Below are positions 22,501 through 37,204 of a stretch of 64,000 nucleotides of DNA, piece after piece. Location: NCBI GenBank assembly GCA_037074705.1, contig CM073590.1, forward strand, positions 216,658,746 through 216,722,745, written 5' to 3'. Source of the stretch: Zhengitettix transpicula. Lineage: Eukaryota; Arthropoda; Insecta; Orthoptera; Tetrigidae. The position numbers and the translations under genes were made by a program. Under the pieces are notes generated by a model. That model saw nothing but the letters and a program-made list of their open reading frames with translations, was not told the DNA's origin and made no database searches. The stretch's first letter is position 1. Each line of letters opens with the position of its first letter.

Positions 22501-25500
22501 TATCTTAAGTCTCATAATTTTCTCCCTCCATTCGTTAAAGAAAATTATATGTCAAAATGCAAGTATTAATTACAATTTTTCTAAAGGGTTTGTGGAAGTG
22601 GATATTGATTTGGTCTTAATTATAGAGGGTTCTTTCGGTGTGTAGCAGTAGTCTCGGGTAGTCGAGAGGGTGGATAATAAACTTCGAATTGAGGTCCTGA
22701 AGGTGGCGATGCCATTTGCGCGAAACTTCCAGACGAGTTGGCAATTCCACACGGTTGATTGCCCTAGAAGATACATTATGTTTTAATCTTGTTCCATTTA
22801 AAGTATCTACAACAATTAATATACTCAAGTAAGAATAATAATATATTCTAATACGTATCTAATATTTTTAAAAATTTGAATGGTATGTTCATACTTTTCG
22901 GTCGACCTTCTGTGGTGTCACTGATACGTCACTGAGATTTCGGATTCGAGTCCCGCATGGACGTTGAATGTGTGTGCGTTTCCATATTGAGAACTCTCAA
23001 CAAATTAGTTCCCCGACCAAGTGACTACAACGATGTAGGAAGTCGTTAATGATCTTAGCAGTTGATTCGATTATAATTAAAATTGATGAAAAAAATTCTT
23101 TTCGAATAAAGACATGCAGTGCTTAGTTATGTGAAAATTATTAGAATCATTTCAAGTTTATAATTGGATAGTTGTAAGAATTAATATAATTAATATAAAT
23201 AGAGAATAAAGGAACCTATAAAATAAATGTATAATACTAAAGAAATTAATAGCTCGTATTTAAAAAAATGTAATATTCAACGAAATTTGCAGTGAAATAG
23301 AGAATTCGTTGTATTTTACAAAATAGTTGTAGTTTTTAAAAAAATTATATTTTCTTACGGAACGGTTCGCCTTTACTGTGATGTAATTCTGAGATATAGC
23401 TTGTTCCCATATCAGGGTTTTATTATGATTCAGTGCAATTCATTTAAGACTTGATTCTCAAGAGAGGATTGCTGGAATATTATTCCATTGTTTTAAAATC
23501 AGCGAATACACATGCGAACATTCAATTATTCTCAGTTTATGACCAAATAGAAAGGCACAATTTAGATGATTCTTCATTTGACAATGATTGGAAACTTCCG
23601 GAAATTTATTCGAATTATTTTCAAGTTTATTCTTCGAAATATGAATTATTTACATTTTTTGTTTCTTAAAAAATTAAATATTGGCTTAATATTGAGACCT
23701 AACACGCAAAATCTATGAGTGGTTGTTGTGGAAATAACAAAATTATCCTGTTTTCAATTTTAGCACATAAGTGTATACTCCGTTCGTGTACTAAACTTTC
23801 TGGTGCGTTGCAGACAGTAATGCGGTACAGACGTGGAGTTCTTCGGCGCGTAATTGGAACGGAGATTCACTGGTCATCAGGTAGAAAAGATCCGCCTTTG
23901 GACACACCTGTGTGCGGATTCGACAGATCCTTGTGTCCCAAATCTGGTTAGATTGTTATTCTATTCATATTTCTTTGGCATTCTACTTCTTCATAAGGAT
24001 AATACATTACTTTACACTCTCAATTTTTGAATCCCGTGTTTTAATATATACATCATTATATATTGTTGTTAATTATTATTACACATCTAAGAATTAAATT
24101 ATTAACTGAATCGTTATTTAATTGCACTTAACTCATTGCACTGTGTAGTGTTGAGTTATAATTTTTTCCAAATGTTATGTAACAATAATCTTATAATATG
24201 GCCAAAGTAATCAATTCTATAACTTCACAAAGGATATAAGAAACAATAGTTATCATTTATATAGATATTTATATTTAAGGTTGATATGGCTTCAATTTTT
24301 AATATTTACTGGCTTTCCTGTGAAATCATATATTGCTCATGTAGTAACATTATACTAATTGAAATGAACAGTTTGTGTCACATTTTTTTAACATATCTAA
24401 TCGACAGACAAATTGAAAAATTATGAAGATATAGATTAATATAAATATATAATATAAATACATGGATGTACTGTACGTAATAAATAAATTCATAATAATG
24501 GTCAGGTTTTCAGGGAACTGAGAAACTTCGAGACACATTGGTTAATACTTAAATGTAAGGGAAACGTAAGACTCCATGACAGATAGTGTTACAGAATGTT
24601 CTTCGAAAACATTGTATAAAATATTAATGTATAGCACCATAATACACAACACATTTTTATGAAAATAACTATTACAATATTATTGAGAAATTCTGTAAAT
24701 TTTACTGATAGTATAATGCTAATTGAAGTTTTAGGCTTACGTTTGGTTAAGCCGTGGATTTATGAAGTGAAAAACATTTAACAGTGAATAAAATGGAATA
24801 TTGTATATAATTTTAACTATTACCGAGTGAACTGAATAAAATTATTTGAAAATTATGAATAATTGTGATATATAGTGTAACATAAAAGTAAATTACAGAC
24901 AAGATTATGTTATTTTGAAAATTAATCGAAGCAGATTTAAATTTCGGCATTTATGTAAAGAGAGTTAATTATCAAACTTCTGCAGATCGATAAAAATATT
25001 AAGGATTAATCAGTACAAAATAAGAATGTTGAAAGAAACCAATCATTGTGATCTCCAAGTTATCCCTCAAATCTTTTATTTTTTGCTGTTAATATATATA
25101 AATTTGACAAAACCTAGTCCATCTGCCTTCATCTAATGACCAACTATTCGGCGGCACCCACACAAATATGAAGTATAGAAATATCAAAGAGCTCATAGTT
25201 TCATCAGATATTTCCGCGATTTTATTAAAATGTCGTTTGTATGCTGCTCGTTTTTACAGCGTTTAAGAATGAGGCCAAGACTCCCAAAGGGGACTCCATC
25301 GGTCCGCGTTACAGAGAAGACGTGCAACCAATCTATGCTAATCCTTGAATTGTTTGGATTCTCAAACTGAACTTGAATTCAGCAATAGTATCCTTTCTAC
25401 CCGCGCTGAATACATTCAGTGGAGGAATATTATCTTACCGGGACTGTCGCCAGACATGACTCCATTATGCTGACTATTCGCAAACTTATCTTCGATCTTT

Positions 25501-28500
25501 ATTTGAAGAGAGATAGACTACGTCCGGCGTTCACCCTCAATGGATTTGATGATGATGCATAATGTGAGAAAGACAAATATATGTATCCAGACCCGAGCTG
25601 GGATTCGAACCATAGACGTCTGATACAAGGTAGTGACGAATACCAGAATAAAGCAGATACGCCCTGAAATATAATAAATAAAATTGCCTGTATCTGTGTG
25701 TACGTATGTTTGCGTGTGTATGTTCCACATACAAATCTAAACGCGTGGAGCAATTTCGACCAAATTTTGAACACGTGTTCCCCACGGGTGGAGATGGGAT
25801 TTTTAAACATTATAAGACGGCAGATATTTATCGGGGACAGTGAGATTGGAAATGTGTCTCCCGATTTTTTTGCAATAAGTTCAATCCGTTTTGACATAGA
25901 AGTGGAGCACCCATAAGGTGTAATAATGCTGGATGTGGAGGGGCATTACATAAAAGTAGTACGAAAACAACCGAGATTCGAGTGTAATTCGGGGTTATGG
26001 ATGTTGCCGAGTTTAATTATGACATTCAACTTTCTGTTTCACCCCTAGGGGCGGGAATGGAGGAGGGTGGAAATAATCAAACATGTTAAACGGCCGATAC
26101 TTGGGTCCAATAAATATTTTTCACGTTTAATGATTTTGATAGTATTTATACCGATGTTGTTTGTGGCAAATTTCATCCACTTTTGGTATGGGAATGGAAC
26201 ATATTTAGGGACGAGGGCGAAGAGTACTTACATAAAAATAACGCAAAAAAAGAAGATTGGGGTCAAGTCCTGGAATATGTTTGTCGCCGAGTTTAATTAC
26301 GTCAACCCGGCCAACGCAGGGAACCCAGCTATTAGTATATAAATACGTAAATATCAAACAAACATTTTCATAATATAAGTAGTAACCATGTTAAATAACA
26401 CACGGTACTTTGAAATTAGAAATTGAATTCACACTGATCGGATAGTTATTTACTCTATGCACATGCACGTTTTGATCACTCTAATAATCCAGATGTATTC
26501 AACGATAGATTTATGAAATTATTTTATTAATGACGTTTTTGCCAAATCAACATTGAAACTTAAGATGGCTTGCTTGTACTGGAATACGATAGCTGCAAAG
26601 TTTGTGAGAATATATTATTATCCAATGAGATTGACGAGAGAATCATAAGAATATGAATTTATATTAACCAAAACGTAATTAAACTTCAGAGGACGGTATT
26701 TTTATAATTATATGCCAAGAAAAGTTAAAAGTAGGACATAAAAATTATTAATGGTATGTACTTTCATCCCAAAAAGTTTTAGACTTCTGAAGTAAATAAC
26801 GATCAAGACTTTCATTAAATTATAAATCGTTGTATTCGTTACTGTAAATATAAATATAGCATTTCTATCTATCAGTTTTGAATGTCTTTATTGCGTCCAT
26901 TGACGCAAAAATACCATAAAGAATGTAATTAAACAGTGTTTAAATAAGAATTATTGCAGTACGATAAGTACAAAAAAACTAATGTATTTTACATTTCGAT
27001 TTTCTATCACAAATAAGTATAGAGAAAATTAATACAAATCAAAGGTATTAATATGAACTTAATATTGAGTGTTATATGAAGTAACTATATTTTAAATTAA
27101 TTATTTTAAGAACATAAATAATTGCATTTATGAATACTGCAAAATATATTTAAATTTCCAGTTCTACCGGACTATGCAATCCTTAGCATTGTCCTCAGCT
27201 CAGCTGCCTTGATTCTTGCAGCAGCCTCCATTCTTATGTTCAGGTAAATTAAAGTAAATTTAATTAATATTTTATAAATTAAGTATTAGATAAATTTAAT
27301 TTCAGTAACGTGTATATTAAAATTATATTGAATTAGGAATATAAATTGAAATTCTAGAATGAATACGTCTATATTAAATGGGTTGTTTGTCTTAAATGTT
27401 ACTTCGTCTTCATGTAAAAACTTCAACAATTTTATTATTTGTTCGACATAATAAATTTGGACATACTTGCTAGAAAACTGGATTTCTCTAGGATTAATTA
27501 TATGCATTTTGTGGCAATATTTTGCCACATTACACATCTGAATTATGTACTAGGTAATAAACATAATTTGCTGAAATTATTATATGTATATATAGCATAA
27601 GATTATTGCTTGTTGTTATCATTACATCCTTCAATACACTAACTTAAATCATCAATGTAAAGTAATAGATTGTTTTCCAAAACAATAACAATAAAACGAG
27701 CATAAATAGGTACATTTACAACTAATTAACATTGATATTGTGATTTTTATGCAAAGATCCATCTCAGAATGAATATATTTCCTAATTTTCCATTAAAAAT
27801 ATAAATTTAAAATACTGTGTTTGTACATGTTAATCATAAGATCAATAGTTTCAGAGGTAATTTGTCAGTGAACTAAATAGTAAGGGGATTAAAGTTTTCA
27901 TACTTAAGAACTGATTTCGTTCTTGTATTACATTATGGTTAGAATGTAGCAGCGTAATATATTATTTGTTGCGCCTGTCTCTTAAATTGGATTTTCATGC
28001 TTGAATTATTTTCGTGGAGTGGTATGAAATAAATAGAACAGAACTGAAAACTATTTGGCTCCAACCCGGCGATATAATTCGACCTGGCACAGTTTCAACT
28101 TGTTCAGTTGAATTGAACCGATGCCACTCGTAAAATATTTTGAGAGCAGAGAAAAAGTTTTCATCCAATCGATTTATCGCATACAAAATGAGAAACTAAG
28201 TCCTGTATAAGAATCATAATATCAAATTCTATGATGAATCGTACAATTGCAACATGCATTGCAACTGGAATCTTCCATGTAAAATTCAACTGAAATATTT
28301 AATTTTTAATACATGAAATTTATTTAAGTTTTATAGAGTATAATTAAGAGACTAAAATAATATACCAACTGTTTCGTATTTGTTGCATATTAAATACATA
28401 CATTCAAATTAAAATATATAATCATTTCAATTTTACATTTGAAATTAAGAAGCATAACTTTGGCATTAATTTAAATAATATGTAATTCAAACCTAATAAT

Positions 28501-30379
28501 ATAAAAATTAACTGTTGAAAATAAGTCTACGTTTGTCTCTCAATAAATTAGTCAGGAAAATATTCTCATTTTTAGCAGACAATAAAAACACTTACTTCTT
28601 ATTTTATATTTGTCCACATCCTTTTGAATTTTCCATTTATAATACATAATTGTTATGATTTTATCACAGTTTATCTACAGATATATACTCAATTCCAAGA
28701 ATACGATTTTTTTATATTTATCTGCTCTAAAATAAGATGTAAAAAAATGTGTGGAAATAAAATATTCAATTTATTAACATTTTAATCAGTTGTTGATTTG
28801 CATATTATATATTATATGAAACTAAATGGAATTTTATAATAAAGTATAATTATCCATACTTAAATTTAATTCTTTCAGGTAGTTGTTATAGACAACTAAT
28901 AATTGTCACAATAAATGAATAACGAATTTCACTTGACAGATTCTTTTATCGCCTTAGAGTAGTATATTCAAGTCGTTTAATAGCACGGAAATTATATTTA
29001 TTATTCGTAGTTTTTATTAATAATCCTCCTGTTGCAGGACTGCGTTCCATCGCCATTTAACCGTCAGTCAAGACCACCAATGAGTAATGTTCATGCGATA
29101 AATTATAATTTACTCGCAATAAATGTACATATATTTTCCAATAATTGTGAAAGTTAAATAAAGCGAGTTTTGTGATTGTACACTGATTAATTTTAATCGC
29201 AATAAATAATGTGAATACAAATCACTAGAATGATATACTATTTATTTACAGATTATTTATTTTATTACTAAATTGTCTAGCTGTGAACAACCTGTTGCAA
29301 TTTAAGAAGAGGTTATTAGTTATAAATACTGAAATTGTTGTTCCCCGATGCATATTATTTTAAGGAAATTTGTTTTAATTTACCTTAACGTTATTTATCT
29401 TTCCCAGAATCTCTGTTGACAAATGCATTTAAAAATATTAATGGATTATGAAATTTTTCTTTAGGTTAAGTGCTATCATATTGATAGAAGAGAGAGCGAA
29501 TTTTGTAATCCTGCTTTGAAATTAGATTTACATAATAAATTCTGTGTAAACTGAACCGTATTTGTGTATTTTTAAGTTTTTATACATTACTGTATGTTCC
29601 AAGTATTATTGGCCTTATTAGATAAGTTATTTTTACCGGATGACCCTTAATTTCTTCTGAATACGAAATAAAATTTCAAACTATATGATTTAGGGTGTAG
29701 CTTTGAGTAACGGAAACTTCTATAATTTTATTTCCCTTTCACATACGTGCTGAAATTCGATTAGAACGAGTGTACTGTTGTCAGACGAACACAAATTTTA
29801 TTTTCGCCTCCTATACTTAGAATTTTGTCTTGAATACATATTGATGTCGGCATGCTTGAAGACGTGGAAGAGTCTCACTTCACCTTGTTCTGATTCGGCT
29901 TACCCAAGATCTCATATTTCATCTCAAAGCCCCCCCCCCCCATCGACATGGAAGTTTTCAATGGAAATGTTTGCTGTGGTCTACTTCTCTTCAAAGGGAA
30001 TTAAATTGCAGCTCTAAGCAGGGCACGTACTTAACGAAACTCTAACCGAATCAGCGCTATGAAATGAAAAATGACGCAACTTTTCTATGATATAAGGCGA
30101 ACAACTTATACACTCGAAAACCTGGAGAATACTAACGGAGAAACACCAAAGAGCTTGTGTGAAAAATTTTCAATGGAATAAGTTGGTTGAAAAATTTTAA
30201 TATTATGTGAAAGTAAATTCTAAAGGCTACATAACCGGAGGAAAAATCAACATTTACAGGCATGCTCTCAAAGATGTACTAATTTATCTCAATTGCGTCT
30301 AATTGGCTTATATTTTGGATTTTGTAGCCTAAGAATAATTGTCTCGAGCTACTTAAATTACAGTTATATATGTTTATAA

Positions 30380-30418
<39 letters not shown>

Positions 30419-33400
30419 AATTCGAGAACATCTTGTAAATATGAGGCATGCATCATACAGAAAACTTTCAGCATAACATTTATATAATACTTAAATATTA
30501 TACAGATAAATAACATTAATGTATTAGAAATTTTTTTTCCTTCAATTAATATGATAATGTCCATTAACTATTCAGTCATTGTCCAGCAATAAAGACTCAT
30601 GTGTATTTGACCAACAATCTTTAGTTTGTATCAGAATTTCTAGTAACATCATTTCTACTGATTTATTGCTTTGCAAACCTAATTTACAATTATGTTTTTC
30701 CATTAATTAATAATTTTATGGAAACGTATATTAGTTTTCAATTTCTATTATTTTTCTGACACTTTACATCACGGCGAATTCATCTTTATTATACATCTTC
30801 TCGTTCTAAAAGACCCGGTAGTTTTGATTTGCTTCTGAAAGTTCGTGTTGAGGTTGAGTAACCGGTTGTACTGGAGGATTTGAACAAATAAACTCTGTTT
30901 CATCGCACATAGATTTAAAATAATATTTTTCTTCAACTAGTAAATCAGAATGAAATATTCGTAGATTGTAAAACTGCAACCCAGAACACTGTTTATTTTT
31001 AAAGTCGAAGATCAACAAGATATGTAGTAGTTAGGTCCGTGTCACTAGCAGCCCCTTAGATTTAATAGTCTAAGATAAATAAGAAAGTAAAAGTAAGTGT
31101 GATGAACTAAAATAATTACAAAATATACTATTTTTTTACCATTTTGAGCATGATGTTCGAGGCTCATGATCAAAATAAATAGATTCGTTTATAGTAAATT
31201 TTAAGGACAATATAGTTGAATGACATAATTTATGATATATAATAATTGTATATTTGTACGATATGAGAAATAATCCATGTTGACTAACGATTAAATTCAT
31301 TTTCCATGTTTTGATTCGCTATCGGGACAATATGACGTGTCCCCTAACACACTCGGCGATATTTATTACGTTAATATGAAGATGCCTCACAACTTATTGG
31401 ATTTACCCGTTTTTTCCGTATGTCTGCGCTGTGTCGGGGAAAGCCTCTATACAGTACTTCAAAATTATATTTTAAATTAAAATTTCTCAATCGTTAATTT
31501 TCTTTTCAACCTAAATGTGAATGTGATTGCTGTTCATTCGTATTAACTGAAATTGCGCATTATAGCGTGTATTCAATGTTAGTCTGATCGGTAATTCAAG
31601 GAAAGTCCAATATTCTTTATGAAGGCCACGCGAAATCTACGTATTATTCGCTTTTTTAATAAACTATGGATGGTCATTGACGATTGCGCTGGTAGTTTTT
31701 AAACAAGTATGTATAAGAGAAATATTATTGCACTTTACAAAGGCGCACTGGTTCATGAAAAGTTCTCTCAAAATGATCAGCAAGATGGGTGCCGCGTTTG
31801 TTGATAGTGGAGAATAGAAGAAATCGTGAACGAATAATAGACCGCTTGAGTCAAGACATAAACAAATAAAAGTCAACATTTCTTCCATCAGCAGAATGCA
31901 CAAACCTATTAATATTAAGAAAAAAATAAATAATGTATTTTTTATTATCCTGTACGGACTTATTGAGCTATCCTCTTATATTTACACCTGAACAAGTGGT
32001 TCTGTCTAATTTGAGATTTATTTTGTTTGACAATTTTTTTCTAAAAGAATACTTCTAAAAGATACATTTGTATCGCACTAGGCACTACAAGCTGGAGTCT
32101 GAGATTGCGTCGATGACGTGGAGGGTGGATTGGTCCGACGTGATGATGTTACCTCACAGTAGAACCCGCGGAAGTCTGCACAGCCTCGCGAAAAGAGGGA
32201 GTCAAGTGGTGAGTTTCCCCACTTACAGACGACTCTTAATTCCCATTTTCTGCGCAGCCATTCATAAGTCCGTATTTTGCAGAGCCTTTCAGACGACGTC
32301 CTCAGCTTGGGGGACTCAAACAGACAAATCTTTGTGCAGACTGCCCTTTACAAGGTAAGTCCAAAACTTTCTGTAAGCTCTGCACTCGTAAAATACGCTG
32401 GCTCGCTTTATTTTGGCAGAAAAACTTTCGACGCTCAATAGCTGCAGAATATTTTTATTCATTCTCAGTTCACAGAAAACTAATCCTTATTTCCTTTATG
32501 AAGGGATCAAAAGTCGCTTTGAAAGAAATCAACAAGAAAATTGAACTTACTCGACCTCTCCTGTTGGAACTAAAGAAGGTTTGTGGTTTTTTAATAAAGT
32601 TAAACTATGTTTTTTTTAAGAGCAAGCTTAATATATCTTTCTGACCTAAAGTTTTAAATTTTTAATATTCGTTATTTCTACTGCAGTTAGTTTTATTCAT
32701 TTCTATATTGACGTTTTACTGCCATGTTTAATGAACAATGCTCTTAAAGACTTTGTTATCCTTGCAATTGTTATTACATCAGTACTTCATACCATTTTAA
32801 TTACTTGTTTATTATAGATTTTTGTAATAATTCATAATAATTTGAGTTATAAAGTTTTATATTTATTTGTTGCATTCCTCATTATTATTTTTCAAATATA
32901 CGTAGCAAGGTTGATATTAAAACGTTTTACGATTGTCTTATATTTGGTTCCTTTTATTGCCTTAAGCATTATTTTAAATATTTAAATATATTTTTGTGAA
33001 AGTATTAGGTTGGAAGAATCTCGACCGGTCCGGGAATTTAATTTTGGAAGGATCCTCAATTATTTCAGAGCTATTCTTCTCGACTTCCGTTGATATGGTA
33101 GCTTTATCCGTTATTTAAACTAGAACACAAGATCACTAAAAAATTTCTAAAACACTTTCTCCTTTTCATAATATTAAGACTTCCATGAAGAATTAATATT
33201 GTGTAAAAATTGTTCGTAGAACTATTAATTTAATTCCATAAGAGCAGAAATTGTTTCAATCCGAGTTCCGCATTAAATCTCGGCAAGACCGTGAATCGAA
33301 CCCAGGACTGACATTTATTAAGTGGTGTTCTTTTTTCTAATCTAATCTGTTAATTCAGTCTCTTTAGTGCTGAGCAACGAATGAAAGAATTTCTTCTGGT

Positions 33401-36400
33401 ATTTAATAGATTGTTATTTAAGAAACTGTGTAACCAGCAATGCAAACTGTTCTCATAACATTTCAGATGAAGGATCTCCATCACGATCATTTGGTGAGAT
33501 TTCTGGGAGCGTGTATCGACATTCCGAACTGTTACTTGATAACAGAGTACTGTCCTAAGGGAAGCCTTCAAGATATACTCGAGAACGACAACATCCAGTT
33601 GGACTGGATGTTTAGATACAGCTTAATGCACGACATCATTCGGGTAATTTCTCTACATGAATTGATGTTAATTTTAATTTGGAAGTATATTTCAGTCGAA
33701 CATTCATAATTTACTTAATTACTCACTTACTCCTTGGCTCTACATCCCATGAAGGGCCATGAGCATGACCATGACCGTGACAGCTGACAGACTGTCATAT
33801 TACATGACACATTCTGGATTTAGGAGTGATACCTGGTAAGATTCTCCCACAACCTTAACCCCAGTTTTCGTGACCAGGATGATCACAAACATCCATGCCC
33901 ATGCCGGTATTCTAACCCGGGACCTCTGTGATGCGAGGCAATGACGCTGGCCACTACACCACAACTTCTAAAACAATTTTATTTATGGGGAATGGGGAAG
34001 AGCTTATCTATCTTTGTCCACGTGTCCACATTAATCGCTTAAATATTGAAACCGTTACGGTGCTTCGAAGTTTTGGATACGTCACTCTATTAACCGTTTC
34101 ACACTTTCAATTATTAGCAATCTGGCGTGTGAAGTCTGGAAAGGTTTAATTATTTCTCTCGCGTCTCTGGCTTAAATTTCTGTGACGAGGAATGCGGCTT
34201 GAAGTTTTCATTGCTGAGGAACGAAACGTTGAATTTTTTGTGCGGATTATGCATTATAAATTCAAAATGGAATATCACATACAATACTCAGCAGGTTAAA
34301 TATAAAATAGATATATTTGTGATATTTACAAGCTGCGTGACTAATACAGTTCAATATTTTAAATTTAATTCTTTGTTTCTGACAGTATTTATTTTTTTCG
34401 ACTACTGCTTACAGTTAGTTGGTGCATATAAACAAATATGATTAATCTCCTATATTCCACACTAACTAGAAATAAGATGGTATGAAATATTTGTTGTCAG
34501 ATCACTAGTTCTAAAATGAATACCACTTTTAATAGAGTAATATCGATAAATGTGTCGACTTTGGATACAAGAGTTATTCTCAAGTAGTTTCAATGAGTTT
34601 CTCGAAATTCTAATGTAGGTCCACTCTAATAATTTAATTTCTTATGCGCACTTTAAATTAATTAATATAAAATTTATATTGCTTTCATGTGGAAAGAATG
34701 TATTGTATATGTATTAAATTATATTCTACTGTTGAATTATTTGTTTCATGTAATGAAGATGAATTGTTGCAGTTAATACATCGTAATAATTGGCAAATAG
34801 CGTCCAGTTCAAGTAAATTGCGGAAATCATTCGTTCTAATTGCTAGGAAAATTGACCAAATGTTGAACTCATTGAAGATTGGATCCACATATGTTAATTA
34901 TACATTGCCACGTATAAATTAATAAATACTTTTTCAGATATCGGCTAAGTGTATTTACGGGCGTGACTAAATTTACTCGTCATGAAATTCATCGTTATAT
35001 GAATGCTTATTTCCTGAATTAATTGATTTCAGAAATATTTAACGCAAAAGTTAAAATAATATGCCTGCTACACAAAAGTTTTGGTCGCTTTGTTCAAAAA
35101 TATGTAAGGACGCTGAGACCAGGCTCTTTTTATTGCACAGTACGGGTAATAATAAGAGGTCATGCGGTACAGCCTGCAGCTGACGCGCATAAAACCAGGA
35201 CTCATGAATCTAAACAATTAGCTTGCCTAGCCTAAGGGCATGAATAGAACTACGCGCTGCGACGCAACCATTTTCTCTCATCTACAACACGATATTCAGC
35301 CATGTCGGAGTGTGCATTTTATTTAATTCTAAAATCGCTCCGAAAATTAATAAATAAGATATTATAAATAAATAAATGGTTTTTTTAATAACTTTTTCTG
35401 TCTAAATGCCATTTATTTATTTATACTTTTTCATCATTAGTATATATATATTAGTCTATTCGAGGTGTGAGATAAGAAAAGGCCTTTCACTAACGGAAGT
35501 TGTCCGAAGTTTTGGGTACGTCCCTCCGTTAAACATTTCACATTTTCAATTATTAGCAACCCAGCACGTTGTCTGGAAAGGTTAAATTATTTCGATCATT
35601 CACGAGGTTTTAATATGTGTGACTGGTATGTGGCCTAAAGAAGAAACATGGCTGGTCTTTAATCTCCTTTATAATATTTAGGCAACTTGGAAAAAAATCT
35701 AAATTGTTTATAATTATTACCCGTTTTTAAGGCCACATGATTTTATAAAAATAGTGTATAGCATGCAGAGAGTGATAAAGTTTTTTCTTCGAAGCAAGAA
35801 TACTTCTGAAAAAACTCACCATACGGTGTTTTTTATAGACGTGATGTAAGTGACATGGTAGTCAGAGAGTAATCTAGAAAAATTAATATCATTTCAGGTG
35901 CGACGACCGTAAATGACGTAGGAATCGTTACGTCAGGATCTTGGTTTACAGCGATATAATAGACTGTAATTTTTATATTTCTCAATTACTTATATTAATT
36001 TAATAACAGTCCCGATTCAGTAACCCTCAGATGTTAATATTAAAATTTTAAATTTGTAATTTCGTTAAGTATTTTTTTCAAAAGTTCGGGTACCTTCTAA
36101 TTTACACGAATTCATAATTATAGTTTCAAATTATATAAATAAAATATTGATAATTATAACTACTATGTATAAATAATATATAAATATTTTTCTGTATGTA
36201 TTTCAATTAGTTAATTTCGTTGACATTTAGGATAAATAATTAACTTTAAGCACATAATTATATTTTTCAACATCTCTTAAGACTTTTCCTGAAATATAAT
36301 TTCTAGTCCTAGGAGGCATGGTCTCGAATTACCTTTGACTCAGACAAGACAATTCCTAAAGGTAATATTTCTATTAATGTATATTGAGTTAAACATGTTT

Positions 36401-37169
36401 GCATGTGTTATATTTTCTATTAATATTCCTTTACTTATTAAAAAAAATATTTAATAAAATATCATGATTGCAATTTGAGTCACGGATTCCCTGGATTTCA
36501 TGGCTTTTGTCAAGTACAGCATACTTTATTTGTCAATCGTTCTATTCATTATATTATTCAATTGTGGTGTGTATGAATATTTAACAATGACCTCAGTATT
36601 CAATAACTAATCGATTCATATGTAACCTCTTATTACTGAATTATTATGGTATTTCTTGTCCAGGTTAATGATTAATTGACATCGATCATTCATCATTCTT
36701 CATGCTTATAATGATTAATTGGGTTACAACAAGACTGTTAAAATCAAATAAAAAATTTATGTCACGTAGGAGTAGTTTACTATTACACACAAACACAATA
36801 CACAATACTATCAATGAATAACAATGTAACTTAAAAATATTTCAGGATCACTTATATGCATTTTTTTGATTTGATATTTTTAAGATCCGTTTTCCGAGTC
36901 CAATTTAAATGACTGACAGTTTCATCTCTTACATATAGCTGCTTGGATTAATTATCGATACACATTCGCTATTTTTTATTTTGTAAATTTTCCTCGACGA
37001 AGGCGTTTAAATTTTCAACGCCATCATCTTCAATTTTCGCAAAATATACCACCGAGTGATCATCATAATTTTCCTACAACATGACTAGTTACATTGCCTC
37101 GTGTGCCACTTGTACAAATTTTCCGTAAGTACTTAGTAGTTATAGACAGAAGAAGAAGGTGTTAGTAGG

Positions 37170-37204
<35 letters not shown>

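Larger units (their letters stand above)
23947..27161 (+). other. Receptor intron between exons d and e
   Basis: Holds a tRNA-like patch (about 25560-25660) and a long dispersed repeat (25670-26340). The 132-codon minus-strand frame at 25499-25897 lies across these repeats and is not taken as a gene. Confidence 0.6.

Noticed and set aside
22905..22970. A functional tRNA gene
   Set aside because: Good B box but no matching acceptor stem or anticodon arm that I can fold by eye.
25259..25350. Possible extra receptor exon after TTTTTACAG (about 25260)
   Set aside because: Exons d and e already join in phase to give the conserved [19 protein letters not shown]; adding this piece breaks it.
25499..25897. 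132-codon minus-strand frame and overlapping frames
   Set aside because: Falls in a tRNA-like patch and repeat family E, with three overlapping frames open by chance; no domain.
32291..32354. Alternative acceptor CTTTCAG for exon g
   Set aside because: It starts eight bases into the exon, shifts the frame and destroys the conserved peptide.
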